Assembly: GCA_000708835.1 (NCBI GenBank)
Contig: DF236965.1
Span: 190,700-254,699, forward strand
DNA from: Klebsormidium nitens
Lineage: Eukaryota; Streptophyta; Klebsormidiophyceae; Klebsormidiales; Klebsormidiaceae
DNA: 64,000 bases
Direction of reading: 5' to 3'
Shown here one piece after another: positions 11,372-24,300 of the stretch. Each line of letters begins with the position of its first letter. Within the stretch, counting starts at the first letter, position 1. The notes under the pieces were generated by a model that worked only from the letters and a program-made list of their open reading frames with translations, did not search any database and was not told where the DNA came from. Both the position numbers and the translations under genes were made by a program.

Positions 11372-13980
11372 TCAATTTGACGCTAAAGATGCTTTTTTCT
11401 TGCGAAGGAAGCCCTCCGCATCAATTTGACTGATCTTAGCCGCCAGAATGAAATCGTTCTCGCTAAGGCCACCTGCAGATATAGTGCTAAGGACAATCAA
11501 GAGGCCTCCAATTAAAAGGTCTCGAGATGTTAGCTGTCCGCTCTTTAGGTTCGTCTGGTTGAGAATGAGTGGCGCAACAAAAGGTTGGCATAATCATGGG
11601 GCCCTTTTGCCTCAACGAAGAGGACACAGATTGACGGGCAGCCCCGGTTTGAGACATTCAATCACGAGGAAGCAAGTGGCCCTTTCTGTACAACGATTGG
11701 AACTGCTGAGGTCGTAAGTTAACTCCCAATCACCAGGTCAACCAGGAACTCTTTAGTAAGCAAAGACCAAAAGCTGAAAGATCTCTCCGGCTGCTACGGG
11801 GTGTCGCCCACCAATCGAAGCAGCACATTTCGGTGGGAAGCAGTCTACGTCTGGCGAGCATGGCTGCGTTGTACTCACCGATGGAGTGGGTGTTGATCTC
11901 AACGCTCAGCTTGTTCCATCCCACCAGGTGAAGATCCGGGTGGTGGCCTGTGCAGAACGAATCGACTTCAGCACAATACACAGTCATTGTTTCTTGGCGG
12001 TACCCTTGAGCTAAGTCAGATAAGGCGCTCAATAAATTCTCTTGGCTCCCGACCCCTGAACAACACTCAAGAAATATTACAAAGTGTATCTGTTTCGAGA
12101 TTGGTCGAAGCTGAAACGGCTTGACCACGCTTCTTATATGACTGTTCAATTGCAGCGTGAGACGTACATAGACCAGCGCCCCTGTCAGTAAAGACTGACG
12201 TCCTGTACGTGTAAAGCAAGGGGCCGGGAGGGCCAGCACTCGTGTCGACCAATTTAGATTTGGGATCAGAATGGAGAGCGGAATGGAGAGAGAAGCATGT
12301 GAATACACCTACACCCAAACTCCTCATGTACTGTCTCTTGCCAAACGTGTGAAGACGGAACTCACCTTCTTGCTCTGCAATTTCACCAATCTTCCCCATG
12401 AATTCAAGACCCTTCAAGAAGTTCTTCGTCTTCCATTCTCGTCTTAGCTTGAACTCCCCCTCGGTGAGAAGCTCCCATCCAGGCACCTGCATCAATATCG
12501 TCATTAACCTTGACACCAGCTCTTCCCGAGCTTTGAAAGTCTCCATGACCTGCCAACTCCGGGGAAACGCTGTCAGCATTAACGCACCAGAGTTTCAGAG
12601 TTGTAACGAAAGAGGGGCCGCTCATGTTGTCACTAATGGAGGACCTTACGGGCGCGTCTCACTTGACATGAACTAGGAGTTTCATTTGACCCATGATGCA
12701 ACAGCTAGCTTAAGTGGTCAGGTTTGCACAATCTGGATAAGCCTCATAAAACAAGTGTGCCCGGATGCACAAAAGCCAATATGATGCTCAAAGCATTGGC
12801 TCTGATGTACCACTGTGCCAATTTGAAGGTTAAGTGAGTAAGGAATGCGTGGAAGTGCCTGACCTCTTGCAGAAGCTCCTCAGCGGCTTCCTTCTGGAGC
12901 GCTTTCACATTCTTCCCCTCACAAGGGATGCATCTCTTGCTGGCAAGCTCAGCCGTTTCACCTGATCCTGCAAGGAACCGCCTCAGCTGAGTAGAGTTGA
13001 GCAGAGAAACAGATTGATATCAGTTGCGTCAACCAGATGCTTCGAGATAGTCCATTCCGAACAGAAGTCTTGCAGTACGCCCTATTGCATGTTCCGATTA
13101 TTACTTCTAAACGGGCAAAAGCAATGTTTCTTCCAGTCAAGAATGATGAAACTTAGAAGTAAGACCTTCTAACTCCCCAAATCAACTAGTGCTGAACTGT
13201 TGAAGCACCTGATGGCCCCGCCTCCGCCTGCATGCTGACTCCTCTGCTTGCAACCTGACTGGTGTGCCTGTGTCCAAAGTCCGGCGCTACAAAGACCTGC
13301 AGGTAGATGCAACATTGTCCTTGAAGCTTTACGACATATCCCCTGGAAAGCATTTCAGACCAGCACGAGTCTATCAGCTCAAGGTTGCCCGACTTCAAGC
13401 TTCCAAGTTGGCTTGACAGCAAGAGGGCTACAAAAGGACAAGCCGATCAATACAGTCCCAGCATTTTGACAATCGGGCCAACGTCCAAGCTTTGAACGGA
13501 TCAAAGCTCAAGAGCGACGTTTCAAATCTGCAAGGGGTTCCAATCGGGCCGAGACTCCCTGGACAAATGATTGTTGAACGGCCAACGGCAACCACTGAAA
13601 GCGTGGAGCGCAATGTCGTGGCAGCCAACATGTTCACTTTGACTGTCCTGTGTAAAAGTCAATCCACTTCAAGCATTCATCCTCTCTATACCCTTGCTCA
13701 ACCACTCTCATGAGGCTTGTATACATTCAACTGCCAGCTTTGCAAGTAACAACAAAGGCGGCGCTGGTCCAATGCACAATATCCAAGGCGTTGCACATAC
13801 CTTGAGTGGCGCTGATGAGAGAGACCTGTAAACCCCTGGAGTTGCCCAGCGCGCACAGATATTTGCAATTGTCTTGGAAGGCTGAGCTTTCACTTTCTGC
13901 AAGGGATTAAAAGCAGACGCAGTTGCAGATCGGCAAAGCACCCAGGAGCTCTGTGACGCCTTCAGGGAAGCGGCAGCCAT
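11372..13980 (-). CDS. PCD: Pterin-4a-carbinolamine dehydratase, probably plastid-targeted
   Basis: Enzyme that dehydrates 4a-hydroxytetrahydropterin in pterin recycling; plant members lie in plastid or mitochondrial folate/pterin metabolism. Exons: 13980-13801, 13296-13209, 12967-12864, 12486-12366, 11947-11879 and 11472-11372. All phases agree, giving 220 residues ending at a TGA (11374-11372). The N-terminal 85 or so residues are rich in Ala, Ser and basic residues (starting MAAASLKASQSS), like a plastid transit peptide, and end near GVSMQAEAGPSG. The mature part begins with a KRCIPCEGK element, then VPGWELL. The full family signature is present: E162-x3-H166-H167-P168, W175, H185 and D194, in the segment HHPDLHLVGWNKLSVEINTH followed by GGLSENDFILAAKI. 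The start ATG has no earlier in-frame rival in exon 1 that reads as coding. Divergent from the PACS-like gene. Confidence 0.92.
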
Positions 13981-15364
13981 TGCTGAATTCAGCTTCTGAG
14001 GATTGCAGATGCCTCGCCGACCATGCACGCAATGCCGAGAAGGGGCCTGCCGCCTGTGAGTCTCAAGCTTGCATGCAGAGAGGTGCACCAGAGAGAACAG
14101 CTTGCTGGACAGCTCGTTGAACAGTGATGGCAATCCGCTTTACTAACATTTATCAAGCGCGTATACTGCTGTTTGACGAGCCAAATTTTTCGTTCTTCGC
14201 AAGGATTGCCATTATTCCTTAGGATCTCGATTTAGAGCTTGGGACTCGAGAGGCAAGTGCTTTCTACCTACTTATGCCAAGACCTTTCACTCACTTATTT
14301 AGGTCCATTATTAGATTCGTACTGCTCATCCTGCATTTTAACGGTCCCCGCCTGTATACGTATGTGGTCCGTTATGCCGTTTATCCCTCAGGTCGATGGC
14401 GCTGGTTGAGCAATTGCAAGAAACGTTGACGCGACGTTATGCCTTCAGCACACGGCTTTAGCCAAGCGTTCGAACTTGAGATCGAAGCACGCTTCGCTAC
14501 AGATGAAAGCGGTGAAGCTTCGCTCGGCACGATGACGGTGCGCAACGGCAATGGGCGACCGTTCGTCTTCTTGAACTTTAGGGTTTCCTTATTGGCGCAG
14601 CTTGCAATCCTGAGTGCGCTCTTCTTTCGCTGTTTCGCAGCCTGCATTCTGACCATTATGGCCTGCCAATATTGCCTTACAACCGAAGTGGACAGCGTTC
14701 TGGCAGGATTTTGCAAAGCAGATTGGAATTCCCCTTCCTGTTTTGGCTGTCGTTCAGCTTGGCATTGGGCTGGTGATTGAGGCTGCGCGTCTCTGAAGAT
14801 TGCCAGCATAGGGCTGCTCAAAGCCGGTGCAGCCTGTTCAGTAATAAAGGCCACCACCGTAGCGGCCTGCTTGCCGCAAACGCTCTCTTCTTAGCACCTT
14901 TCAAGTTGCATATGACATGGTATAAGCTGCACAAAGACTGCTCGGCCCGGATGTGTAGGACGTTCCAAGCTTCTACTTCAACATTTTCGGAAAAGTCGTG
15001 GGCAGGATTAAGCACGAGCAGCGATGGCTTCGAAGGTGGGTATGTCGCAAAAGCCTGGCAGTTAGGACGTCAGGAATGTGACAGCTCTCATTGCTAGCAT
15101 CATCACAAAAACCTTGCACGAATTACATATGCAGGCAGCTTCGTTGTTGCTGACACTACTTGGTAGTTCACCTCGCTCACCCCTTCAAGCAAGCCAGATA
15201 TCTTGTCAGCAGCATGCAAATGCTGTGAACTCTCAAATCCTACATGTCAGATCTTCGAGGCTCGAGTGGATACTCTGCCAATGTAATCCAATCTTCAAAC
15301 TTACTTATTGCGAAAGAGCTGTATAAGCAGCCGAATTGTGACGTATATGCAGGTGTTGACTGCC
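13981..15364. promoter_or_regulatory. Divergent promoter region between PCD and the PACS-like gene
   Basis: This 1.4-kb gap separates two diverging start codons. It probably holds 5' UTRs and a non-coding first exon for the + gene, since an acceptor-like pyrimidine tract and cag lie just before the start at 15365. Open frames at 14381-14857 (-) and 14439-14780 (+) overlap each other; neither has domain similarity that I recognise, so neither is called. Confidence 0.4.
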
Positions 15365-18300
15365 ATGGCTCGGCACATGACCTCAGAAAGCAGCCACGCC
15401 AGCGAGGAAATTTCCAACTTCAGACAGGACCTGGACATACTCTTGCTAGCGAGCGGTCCAAATGGTGCAGGAATAGGCCTTCCGTTGCTGCCTGAAGAAA
15501 AGTTCTTCCCAATCTGGAGATGGTTGAACCAGGTGATTGGCAGTTTGAATCTAATCCTGATGGCTGCAAGCCTGGGGTGGTGGCGTTTGTGATTAGTTGG
15601 CTCAGCTGCTATCACTACTTAACATCACCGCGGCTGGAGGATTCAGACTTTCTGATTGGGATTATCTTCACCATTGATTCAACAGTTCAGAAGAGCGCCT
15701 TCTGTGTAGAGAGCATCTACACAGAGGAGCTCAAGGTGGTGTTGTGTTTGTACATCTTCTTGCGGTGGCTCTGGTGGTCCTGTGGCTTTTAAGTGAAACT
15801 GGTTTCAGTAACGGCTTCATGTCACCGATCCAGACCATGTATCATTATCTCAAAGGCAAACATTCCCACTGTGAACGTGATAATACGCCTAAGCAGGCAC
15901 TGTCTTCAGTTCCAATACGAGACCCATTGCAAGGGGTAAAAGGTCTTCAGCCTGTTTTCTACATGGTGCCGCTGACTTGGTCTAGCTTCTTACAACGTGG
16001 GTTCCATATTCTTAGCCTCACAATCTCCATCGATTTCAGCCTGTTGATCTTGAAATTTTATTTTGATCCTGTCCTCTGTCCAATATGATGCAGGCTGAGC
16101 CCTCGACTGCATTCGCAACTGGACTCCTCAGCCGAGTGGCAGAGTTCGATGGACAGGCAGAAAATGGGGGCAGCCGACGAAACAGGGGCATGTCTGTTGC
16201 TGTCGGATCACCAGGAAAGCCCAAGCCCGGCACACGAGTAACTGGTGCAGAAGGGGAGGGGTCTCCTGGGGCAAGGAAGACAGCCCCTTCATCTGATCGT
16301 ATCCTCATAAGCTTTGCCTCCGAAACTTCTGTGATGTGCTTTGTTCCCTTCCCGGTTAGAATAAAGCAGGCCGGTTGGCTGTTCACCAGATATCAGACCG
16401 GATTGAAGAGCTGTATTGGCAGAAAGCTGCTTTATGTCTCTACATATAATGATGTGTACTATGTTCTTCCTTGACATGCAACGTGCCAACTCTATCTGGA
16501 GGAGCGTCTTTCAACACCCCACGCATACTGCAACTTTCTCTGAAACTTGTTAAGTATCCTTCCAGACTTACGACTACCGTCCTGTGCTCGTTCAAAACGT
16601 ACAACGCCATATTGGCCTCCTTGACCACGTTCCCAGAGCCCCTCATCACACGCACCGCGGCCCTCAACACGGTTCTGCTGCTGGCGTTGCACCACCCGCT
16701 GGACACGACAGACGAGGCCCTTGCGGCGGTGCTCGGGAGCTTCATGCACGCCCTCAGCAAGTCGCTCGACTGGACAGACTTCGTGAGGCCCAGTTCTTTT
16801 GTCGAGCTTGTAGTGTGGTCCTGAGGAACTACTGTTGTTGTTGTAGGTTGGACTGCCCGATTGACTTTGAGCGTCACTGGACCGCCATTTCGATCGGTAC
16901 AAGTCTGCCGATCTGATTTCGTCTCTCCATTAATTTCGAAGCCTTGGACTTTTGGAAAAGCCTGAGGACAAGTGCAAGCAGATTTTTGCCTTTCCTTGTC
17001 TCCATGAATCTAAAAATGCTAGTTTTACCGGATTTTTCGTCGAACCTGTCCGCACGGGATGGTCAAGAAACTGGCGAGACACCCGCGAGTCTCAGAATCT
17101 TTCGGTACTCGATTCGGCTGAACACACCGGGCAGGTTCCTGTGCTCTATCTACTGCGGAAGTACTGCCCGGTAGGTTGACCTGGCCAGATTCGTGCACCC
17201 AACTCAAACCGGATTTTGTACAACCCCCAAATTTTCCACCCGTTCAAGGCGGACAGGTTTGACGAAAACTCCAGTATGCAAGACCGCTCATGCGAGGGAT
17301 TTGCTCGTAACGTCTTAGGTCGTCTCGGCGGTGCGGCAAGGCCCCGAGGGCCGACTGAAGACGCTGGGGAACGCGGTCGGGCAGTGCGCCAATCTGCTGT
17401 GCAACAGCCTCCTGGGGGACGCTGCCATCGGTAACGGCCCTTTCTGTCTTTCTGTCTGCTTTCAGGGATGCCCTTGCAGAGAGTCGGAACTGTAAAGAGG
17501 GGCTGCGAGCAGCCGTCGTTCTAAGTGAAACCGCTGTTCCTGTGGTTCATTCTCGAGACTGAGATTTGGAGACGTAGGCTTGTAAAAGTTCCTCAAAACA
17601 CACGCGGTCACGATTGGGCGACTTGCACTTTGTCCGAGCGCCCTGGATTGCTTTCGCACTGACCGTCTTCGTGACTACAAATAATCAAAAACTGGCATCG
17701 GGAAGTCACCGTCCACTTTCGTTGTCGAGCGGCCGTTCTCTTTCCACGTCATCAGGGAAAGTGACCGTTTCCGAAGCCCTCGAAATAAAATTGTCCGACT
17801 CCTCATGATCGAACTAGAAAATTGTTACAAAATTTCTTCGCCGACCGAGTCTCAACCTTTCAGCTCCTGCTTCTGATCACAACTCCTCACCGGATTTAGT
17901 TCCGTTCCGTCCGCTTGCCAGGCAGCGGCTTCATTTACACGTGGCTCCAGGGCCAGTCGCTCAAGCCCGGGCTGGCTCCGGCCATTCTGTCGGGCCTCAT
18001 CACCGAGACTCAGAACGTGGAACCGGGGCAAGGCCCCGACTGCCTCAACCAGGGGCTGTGCCTGCTGCACATGGTCCGCCAGTTCCTTTCCCTGGTGAGA
18101 CGTATTTTGTGGGTGACTTCGTCGTCTGTGTCCCTGAAGGTCCTCTCACAGATGCTGAGCAGGTGTTTGCGGCGCCAGAATGCTGCTGATTGTCTACGAA
18201 GGGTGGTTTTGTGCTTCAAGGGTCCGGAATGCTGCACTTCGTTGAGCATGCCTGATGATATGCAATCCAAATCATGCTCCGTAGTAATTATCGGCATTCT

Positions 18301-21300
18301 CACTTGCCTTGGAACTGTCTCGTGCTGCAGAACGTGTACGATGACGATATGCTGACGCAGCTCTCGACAGCCGTGAGCTCGCTCTACTTCTGGCCCAACC
18401 CGGTCGGCAAATACGCTGCTGAGACGCTCCATCTCATTGCTCGGGAGCAAAGATCACCGGGTGAGCCGAAAGCCTGATTCACGGTAGCTACTTATGACGT
18501 AGTGCGTCATCATATCCAAAACCGGCGACCAGAAGGAAGCAATTCCTTTTTGCCGTTGACAGCCGTTTGATCTGAAATGGGTAGCGTCAACGGGGGGTTT
18601 TGGGCTAGATGAGAACGTGGGCGCTTGAAACTCGGGTCTGAGTCTCGACTTTCGTATCCCGAAAGTCTCGACTTTCGTGCCTGACCTGACGTAGCTGTGT
18701 TCGTCGTTTAGTGAGTTGTCAGTACCGTCGAGAGTCGCTCTCTTGCTTTTTAGAAAAAACGTTGGCCGAGCCCGAGCGCCTGGAGACCTTTGCTTCATTT
18801 CCGCCGTTCCGGCGCTTCATTCGCTTCCAGGCACCAGCTTGCGGCGCCGTCTCGCTGCTGACAACACGGCTTTGAGCACCCGCAAGGAGACTGACGAAGG
18901 GTCAACCCACCGGCGCAAGGTCACGGTGCTCCTCAACTCGACCTGCCCGCGGGCCTCGGTTGTTGCCAACCTGCTGCAATCGGAGCCCGGGGGTACGGGG
19001 GAGACGCCCCCGGAGCAAACGGCCGGGGTGCAGCTCCGACTGATCGTAGGTGAGCCAAACTCTTCGTTCCTTAGTAGACCCTTTAGAGTGTTTCGTTCCC
19101 CGGAGCAAAGATCAAGTAGATGGCCTGATTGAAATGCTTCGATTGAGAATGGCTGTAGCTATGTTGGTTTTCCGGAGGTGACCTGGATCGGCTAGGCAAA
19201 GCTTGACAGCTGGATGCTGAAGTAGCAAGGAAGCTTCGGATGTCCATCCATGATTTCAAGAACCAGCTCGGCTAATTATTCTCGGAAGCTCGCATCTATG
19301 GCTCCACTCCCGCGTCAAGAGAGATTAGCAAGATGCTCAAATCCAGTTTCGTATGTCCCCGGAAGCCAGGCTTTGCTGCGGACTGTGAAAGTCTAATCTC
19401 GTTCACCTTCGCATTGGGAAGTTCGGTGATCGTTGTTGTGGCCTTCAGACCTCATTTCAGATGCCTCCCTTCTCTGTTGATCCTTGTAATACAGATAGCG
19501 ACGTTGACCAATATTCCACTCTACTCTGTTCAGGAATGCTCCAGTCTGCGGGGATCGACGTGTTGAACTCAGCAGAAGGCCGGGCACGCGCGAGCTTGCT
19601 TGCGAATCTGCCCGTGGACATGATAGGCAATGCCTACGAGGCCTGCGTCAACACGGCATTTGAAGCGGAGATGATGTCGTGAGCTTTTCTCATAAAACGT
19701 CTCTTCAAAGTGCCGGCTCCACGAAAATGTGCGGTATGTATCTCACCTAACAATCGACGGAAGTGATCTTTCCAAGAAGTACGACAAAAGCCTGGCGAAT
19801 TGAACTCGCGCAAAACTTGCAAAGTGGACGGCTACAAAGAAACTCGTGGTTCTCTTCAGCCTGACCCAAGAACGCTGCTTTGCGTCCGGAGCCTTCAGCA
19901 GCTGACTGGACTCTGTCAGCGCTGATCATGAGGGACAGCACTGTAGTACAAGTATGCCGCACGACCGAACTTGCTCCGGTTTAGAACGCTTTATAGAGGA
20001 CGCACACACTCGAAGCTCTTGTATCTGCACTTTTGTGATGCAAACGCTTTGAGACAACGGCCATAGAAGCAAGGCCGTAGGCAGATAGTAATTTCGGGAC
20101 ACATCACAGAGACCAAGCGAAATAGAATGTACTATCGAAAGCAGGCCCCGCAAGTTCCTCACAGCAATTGCTCAAGGGAACTGTATCTTGACTGGTACGC
20201 CGTTTTTCACTGCAGCGACGTAAAACAGGCGGCTGCGCACCGGGCGTCGCACCTAGCTGACGTGTGGCGGCTACTTGGGGAGGACGTGGAGGCGCAGCGC
20301 AAGACTGGGGGAGGCGACCAACCGCCGGAGCAGCGGCTCAGCTGCCTTCCCATGCAGGTCGCCGCCCTGGTTGGGAAGGACCGCCCCCGAGAGCCCGTCA
20401 CTCTCGACCTCAACTCCTGCGCAAAGTAAGGGGAGCCAGTTCAGTAAACGCTTTTCAGGACTTACGGTGCTGAAACAAGAGCGAACGGGGTCTGATTAAA
20501 CGTGCGCTGGTCATAGTTTGAGATATTGACCGTTGCCCTTAGGAGACTGAGAGGTATTACGGCCCATGCGACGCCAGAGCCGCTGGAAGCCCTTGCCAGG
20601 TGGAATCACCGGACTGCCCCCGGTTCTGCAATCAACCAAGGCGTTCGTTCTGGAGTGGTGTTTGGGGCTTTTTCTGGCCTCTTCTACATGTTTCCGCTGT
20701 TCCGCGATGGAAACATTCAAATGTGACATGGAGAGGCAAGCTGGATTACCCCGTGCGTATGTGTGATTCGAGGCGGGAGGAAATGCAGGAAACCTTCAGG
20801 ATTTTAGGCTGACCCGGCGCATGTATCCGCAGGGCTCTTCCTCTCCAGTTCGAGGTGCTTTCCGCTGAGCCGCGGTGGCGTTCCGCTGTGACGGATGCCG
20901 TCGAGGACGAGGTGGGGTCGACCCCGGGGCCCATCATCCCGTGCTACGCCCACACCGGGGCGGAGGAGACGCTGCTCGACGTCATCAAGAAGTATGACGT
21001 GGCGCCCAAAGGGCGGGTGTACCAGAAGCAAAGGTGAGCTGCGCTATCATTCCGATCTCACAAAGTGCCTAGGGCACGTGGCGTGCTGTTCTGCTCTCTT
21101 CCTTAGATACCTCGTATTTGCTGTTCTGTAGTCGTCTTTACTGACAAAGGCTGCGGTTCCTAGACAAAATGCTCGGAAACTCTAGGAGGAACTGCCTATG
21201 AGCTCCGAACCCAATCCTCGAGATACGCTCCCAAATTCGCATCGCTGTCCGTAAGATTTTCGGAGCCTCATACCGCCGAATAAGTCCTTCGCTGAACCAG

Positions 21301-24300
21301 TCTCTACATGGTTTGGACTTGTTGATCATTCTCCTTCCGCTTTGAGTTTTCCGTTCGTTAGCAGAAAGCTAATTTTGTGGGCAGTCAAAGAAGTCTTTTT
21401 CAAAATCTCGCTTTTCACAGGCTAGAGCCCATCCGCATTGTCCTCGCGGGTGGCGACGGCAGCCTGCACTACGCAGTGGCTGCCTACGTGGGCCTGCTGT
21501 ACGCGAGCAGCGACGGGGGCACTGCCGCAGGGGGCACGTCCAGCAGCGAGATGCTGAACGCAGTCGGTAAGGCAATTTTGGGTAGGGTACTTAAGGCTTT
21601 GCATTTTCAGTGGCTTGGAACAGCTCGGTTGATCTGGACGCACGTGTTGATGCGCGAGTGCTATGACCAAAGTGCTGGATGAAGGGAAGCCCGCTGTCCT
21701 GGAGGATAAGTCTACAACCTGCGCTGAATTGGTAGATTCGCCTCCGCATATACTTGGTGGCGGCAGCAAGCTAACGATGGATACCCATAAGTCGGTGAAG
21801 TCTACGAAGCGCAGGTCTGACTTTGGGACGCATGTCGATTAGAGTCCAATAGACGATGACATGCGTTTCTGCTTGACTTGAAACGGCTCTTGACCTGCCC
21901 TGAATGAGCCGAAATCTTCGCAGAGTTGCGGTTCTACATCGTCCCGTGTGGCGAGAGCAACGTGCTGGCGTCGTACCTGGCTCAGGAGGACATTTGGTAC
22001 GGTTCCGGATCGACGCTCTGTTAAGAAGCCGCTTGAGCCGGTCGTGGGTCCTCTTATTTTATGTAGCAGTCTTCACGGATCTAACATTGAGCGACGGTCA
22101 GCGCCCTTCTGACGTCACCGACTTTTGCGACTGGTTTCTCCTGAGAGCTTTCGTTGCCGCGGTCGAGCTTTGGAGAAAAAACAGATAAGCAAGCGTAGGA
22201 AACTAGAATCACGAAGGCACCCGTAACCTTCTCGGTTCCTGTAAAGATGATTTCCGGATGGAGCTTTTCTCCACCATCTGAAACGGAAGATCACGTGCGT
22301 CTGGATACAAAAGATTTTTTTAATGCGCCGGCCGACTTATTCTCGTGGTCACTAGCTAGACGATGATTCCAGCGCAACCTGAATCTGCTGCCCACTCTGG
22401 CCCGTACCTTCGCCTTTAATCACTCTTCTCACACACGTCCGTTCTTTCACAGGTACTACGCCAACACGTACCTCCCCGTGCAGAGCCCCCTCCCCATCAT
22501 CCCCCACGTGGGCCACATGACCCCCGGCTCCACAACCGCGCGCGCGCCTCTCGCGCTCAACCGCCCCAGCACCCTGCAGCCCCAAAAGTCCCAGCCCTCC
22601 GTGCCTCCATCCACGTCATCCGTCCACTCCTTTGCCAAGCGCTCCTCTCCCCCAGCCTCGTTTCTCCAGCAGCCAACGCCCGGGGGATCCCTTTCAGGGA
22701 GCCTATCCAGCTCCGGGTCCGGCATTTCTCCCCAACCGGGCGGCCCCGGCTCGCCCTTCCAGTCGAGGCCGACGTCAGTCGCCGCCTCGTTCTCCCCCGA
22801 ACGTTTCCAGGGGGCACGTGGCAGCTCGCCATTCGCCCCCATCGCGGCGTACCCTTCGCAGCAAAGCACCGCTCCGGGGGCGGTCCCTCCAGGAGCAGCA
22901 ACTCCCCGAAACGTGCAGACGGCGACCGCGGCAGTGAGCGGCAATGCAGAAGGTGTTAAGGCGCCGGCTGAGGAGGTCGCCGAAAGCGCGCCGGCGGCCA
23001 AGCAGCCGCTGCGGTTCAGCCAGAGGCTGCCGCTGACTCGGAAGACGAAGGCGCAGGGCCGGAAGTCGACAGTGAAAGGGGCGGACGGCAGCGCGACTGT
23101 GAGACCGCGTCATATGACTCCATAGCGCCCTCCCTTTCAAAAGCTGTTGGCACCGAATTTCATCAGAAAGCTCGAGTGGCTTCAAGGATTCGAAAGCTCT
23201 TTAAAGTTCTGTTGTCGTTTGGTGCGGCTGCAGCATGCGGCTGCAGCATGCGTAACGAGATTGAAAGCGGACCTAATCTTAGAGCGTGCTCGAGCTGTGG
23301 TAAAGCATGAAAATCAGAAGCGTTCTTCTTCCGCCTTCCCGAATTGCCACTGAAATCATCTTGCAAGACCGCCGAGTTTTACACGGTACAGGGTTGCTCA
23401 CCTTTCCCACTGCAGTGATTGTTGGCACTGAGCGGACATGTTTATTCCACAGGCCGAAACGCCGATTTTTCAATTCACTAGGCAAATAGAAAACCTGGTG
23501 CGAGAAGCGGAGGTGCCGGTGAGAGTCAGCATCTTCAACTGCGAGGGCTGGTTCAAAAACGGTGAGGCTTCTGGCGCTTGAACAAGTCCCTTGCTGCGAG
23601 ACAGGTGACCGATTCCAGGAGGCGAAGCGCGTATGGTGTTCCTTCGTGAAGCAAGCACTCTTTTTTTGGTCTGTGAATGCATCTCAATTCGCCTTCGTTG
23701 CTCGGCTCTAGATGGGCATAGAAGAAGGCTTCAATGGCGGGCAGGATTGCGCCCCGAATGTCATGAAATGTGCGACGAAATGCTGCCGCAGCCTCACCAT
23801 AACTCAAAACGGCGGTGCTTCTGTCTTATACGGACTGTGGAGCGAGCCTGTAAGTTCGGTTATCCACTGAGGTACTATCCTCCACCATAACGTCAACCGG
23901 CTATACACTTTATTTGGCTATAACGTCCACAAGCTTATGGTCATCCGTACTACGGGGTTTCGCGTGCAGGCAAGAAGAACCACCACTGCACGCTGCTGTT
24001 CTTCTCCCGGGCCGAGATCGGGCTGAGTGCAGTGGTGGCGACGCAGGGGGAAGACAAGCAGTCCGCCAGCAACTACCAGAGCGTGCCTCGGCGCGCGTCC
24101 GTCGGGCTGTCAAGCACGCAGGGCCAAGAAAGCCTGGAAACGCTCTCGAAGACGTTCAGGATGGGAGCCGAGATTACGCTGCAACAGGTAATCAAGCTCG
24201 TCTCGCCACTCTAGATAATTTGGATTTGTTGAAATGACTGTGCTATGTCGCAGACTTTCTGCTTGCTTTTGGATTGCGAAGAAGTGGGGAATCGGCACAG

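Noticed and set aside
14381-14857. Minus-strand open frame of 158 codons and overlapping plus-strand frame 14439-14780
   Set aside because: Both strands are open over the same bases, neither shows a motif, and they fall in the divergent promoter gap; I cannot choose one as real.
16492-16902. Open frames on both strands over the PACS-like exon at 16566-16782
   Set aside because: High GC in the exon opens other frames. Only the frame reading CSFKTYNAILASLTTFPEPL joins in phase to the next exon.
22456-23001. Minus-strand open frame of 181 codons
   Set aside because: It is the antisense of the GC-rich Ser/Pro linker exon (22453-23098) of the PACS-like gene, low complexity and without its own signals.
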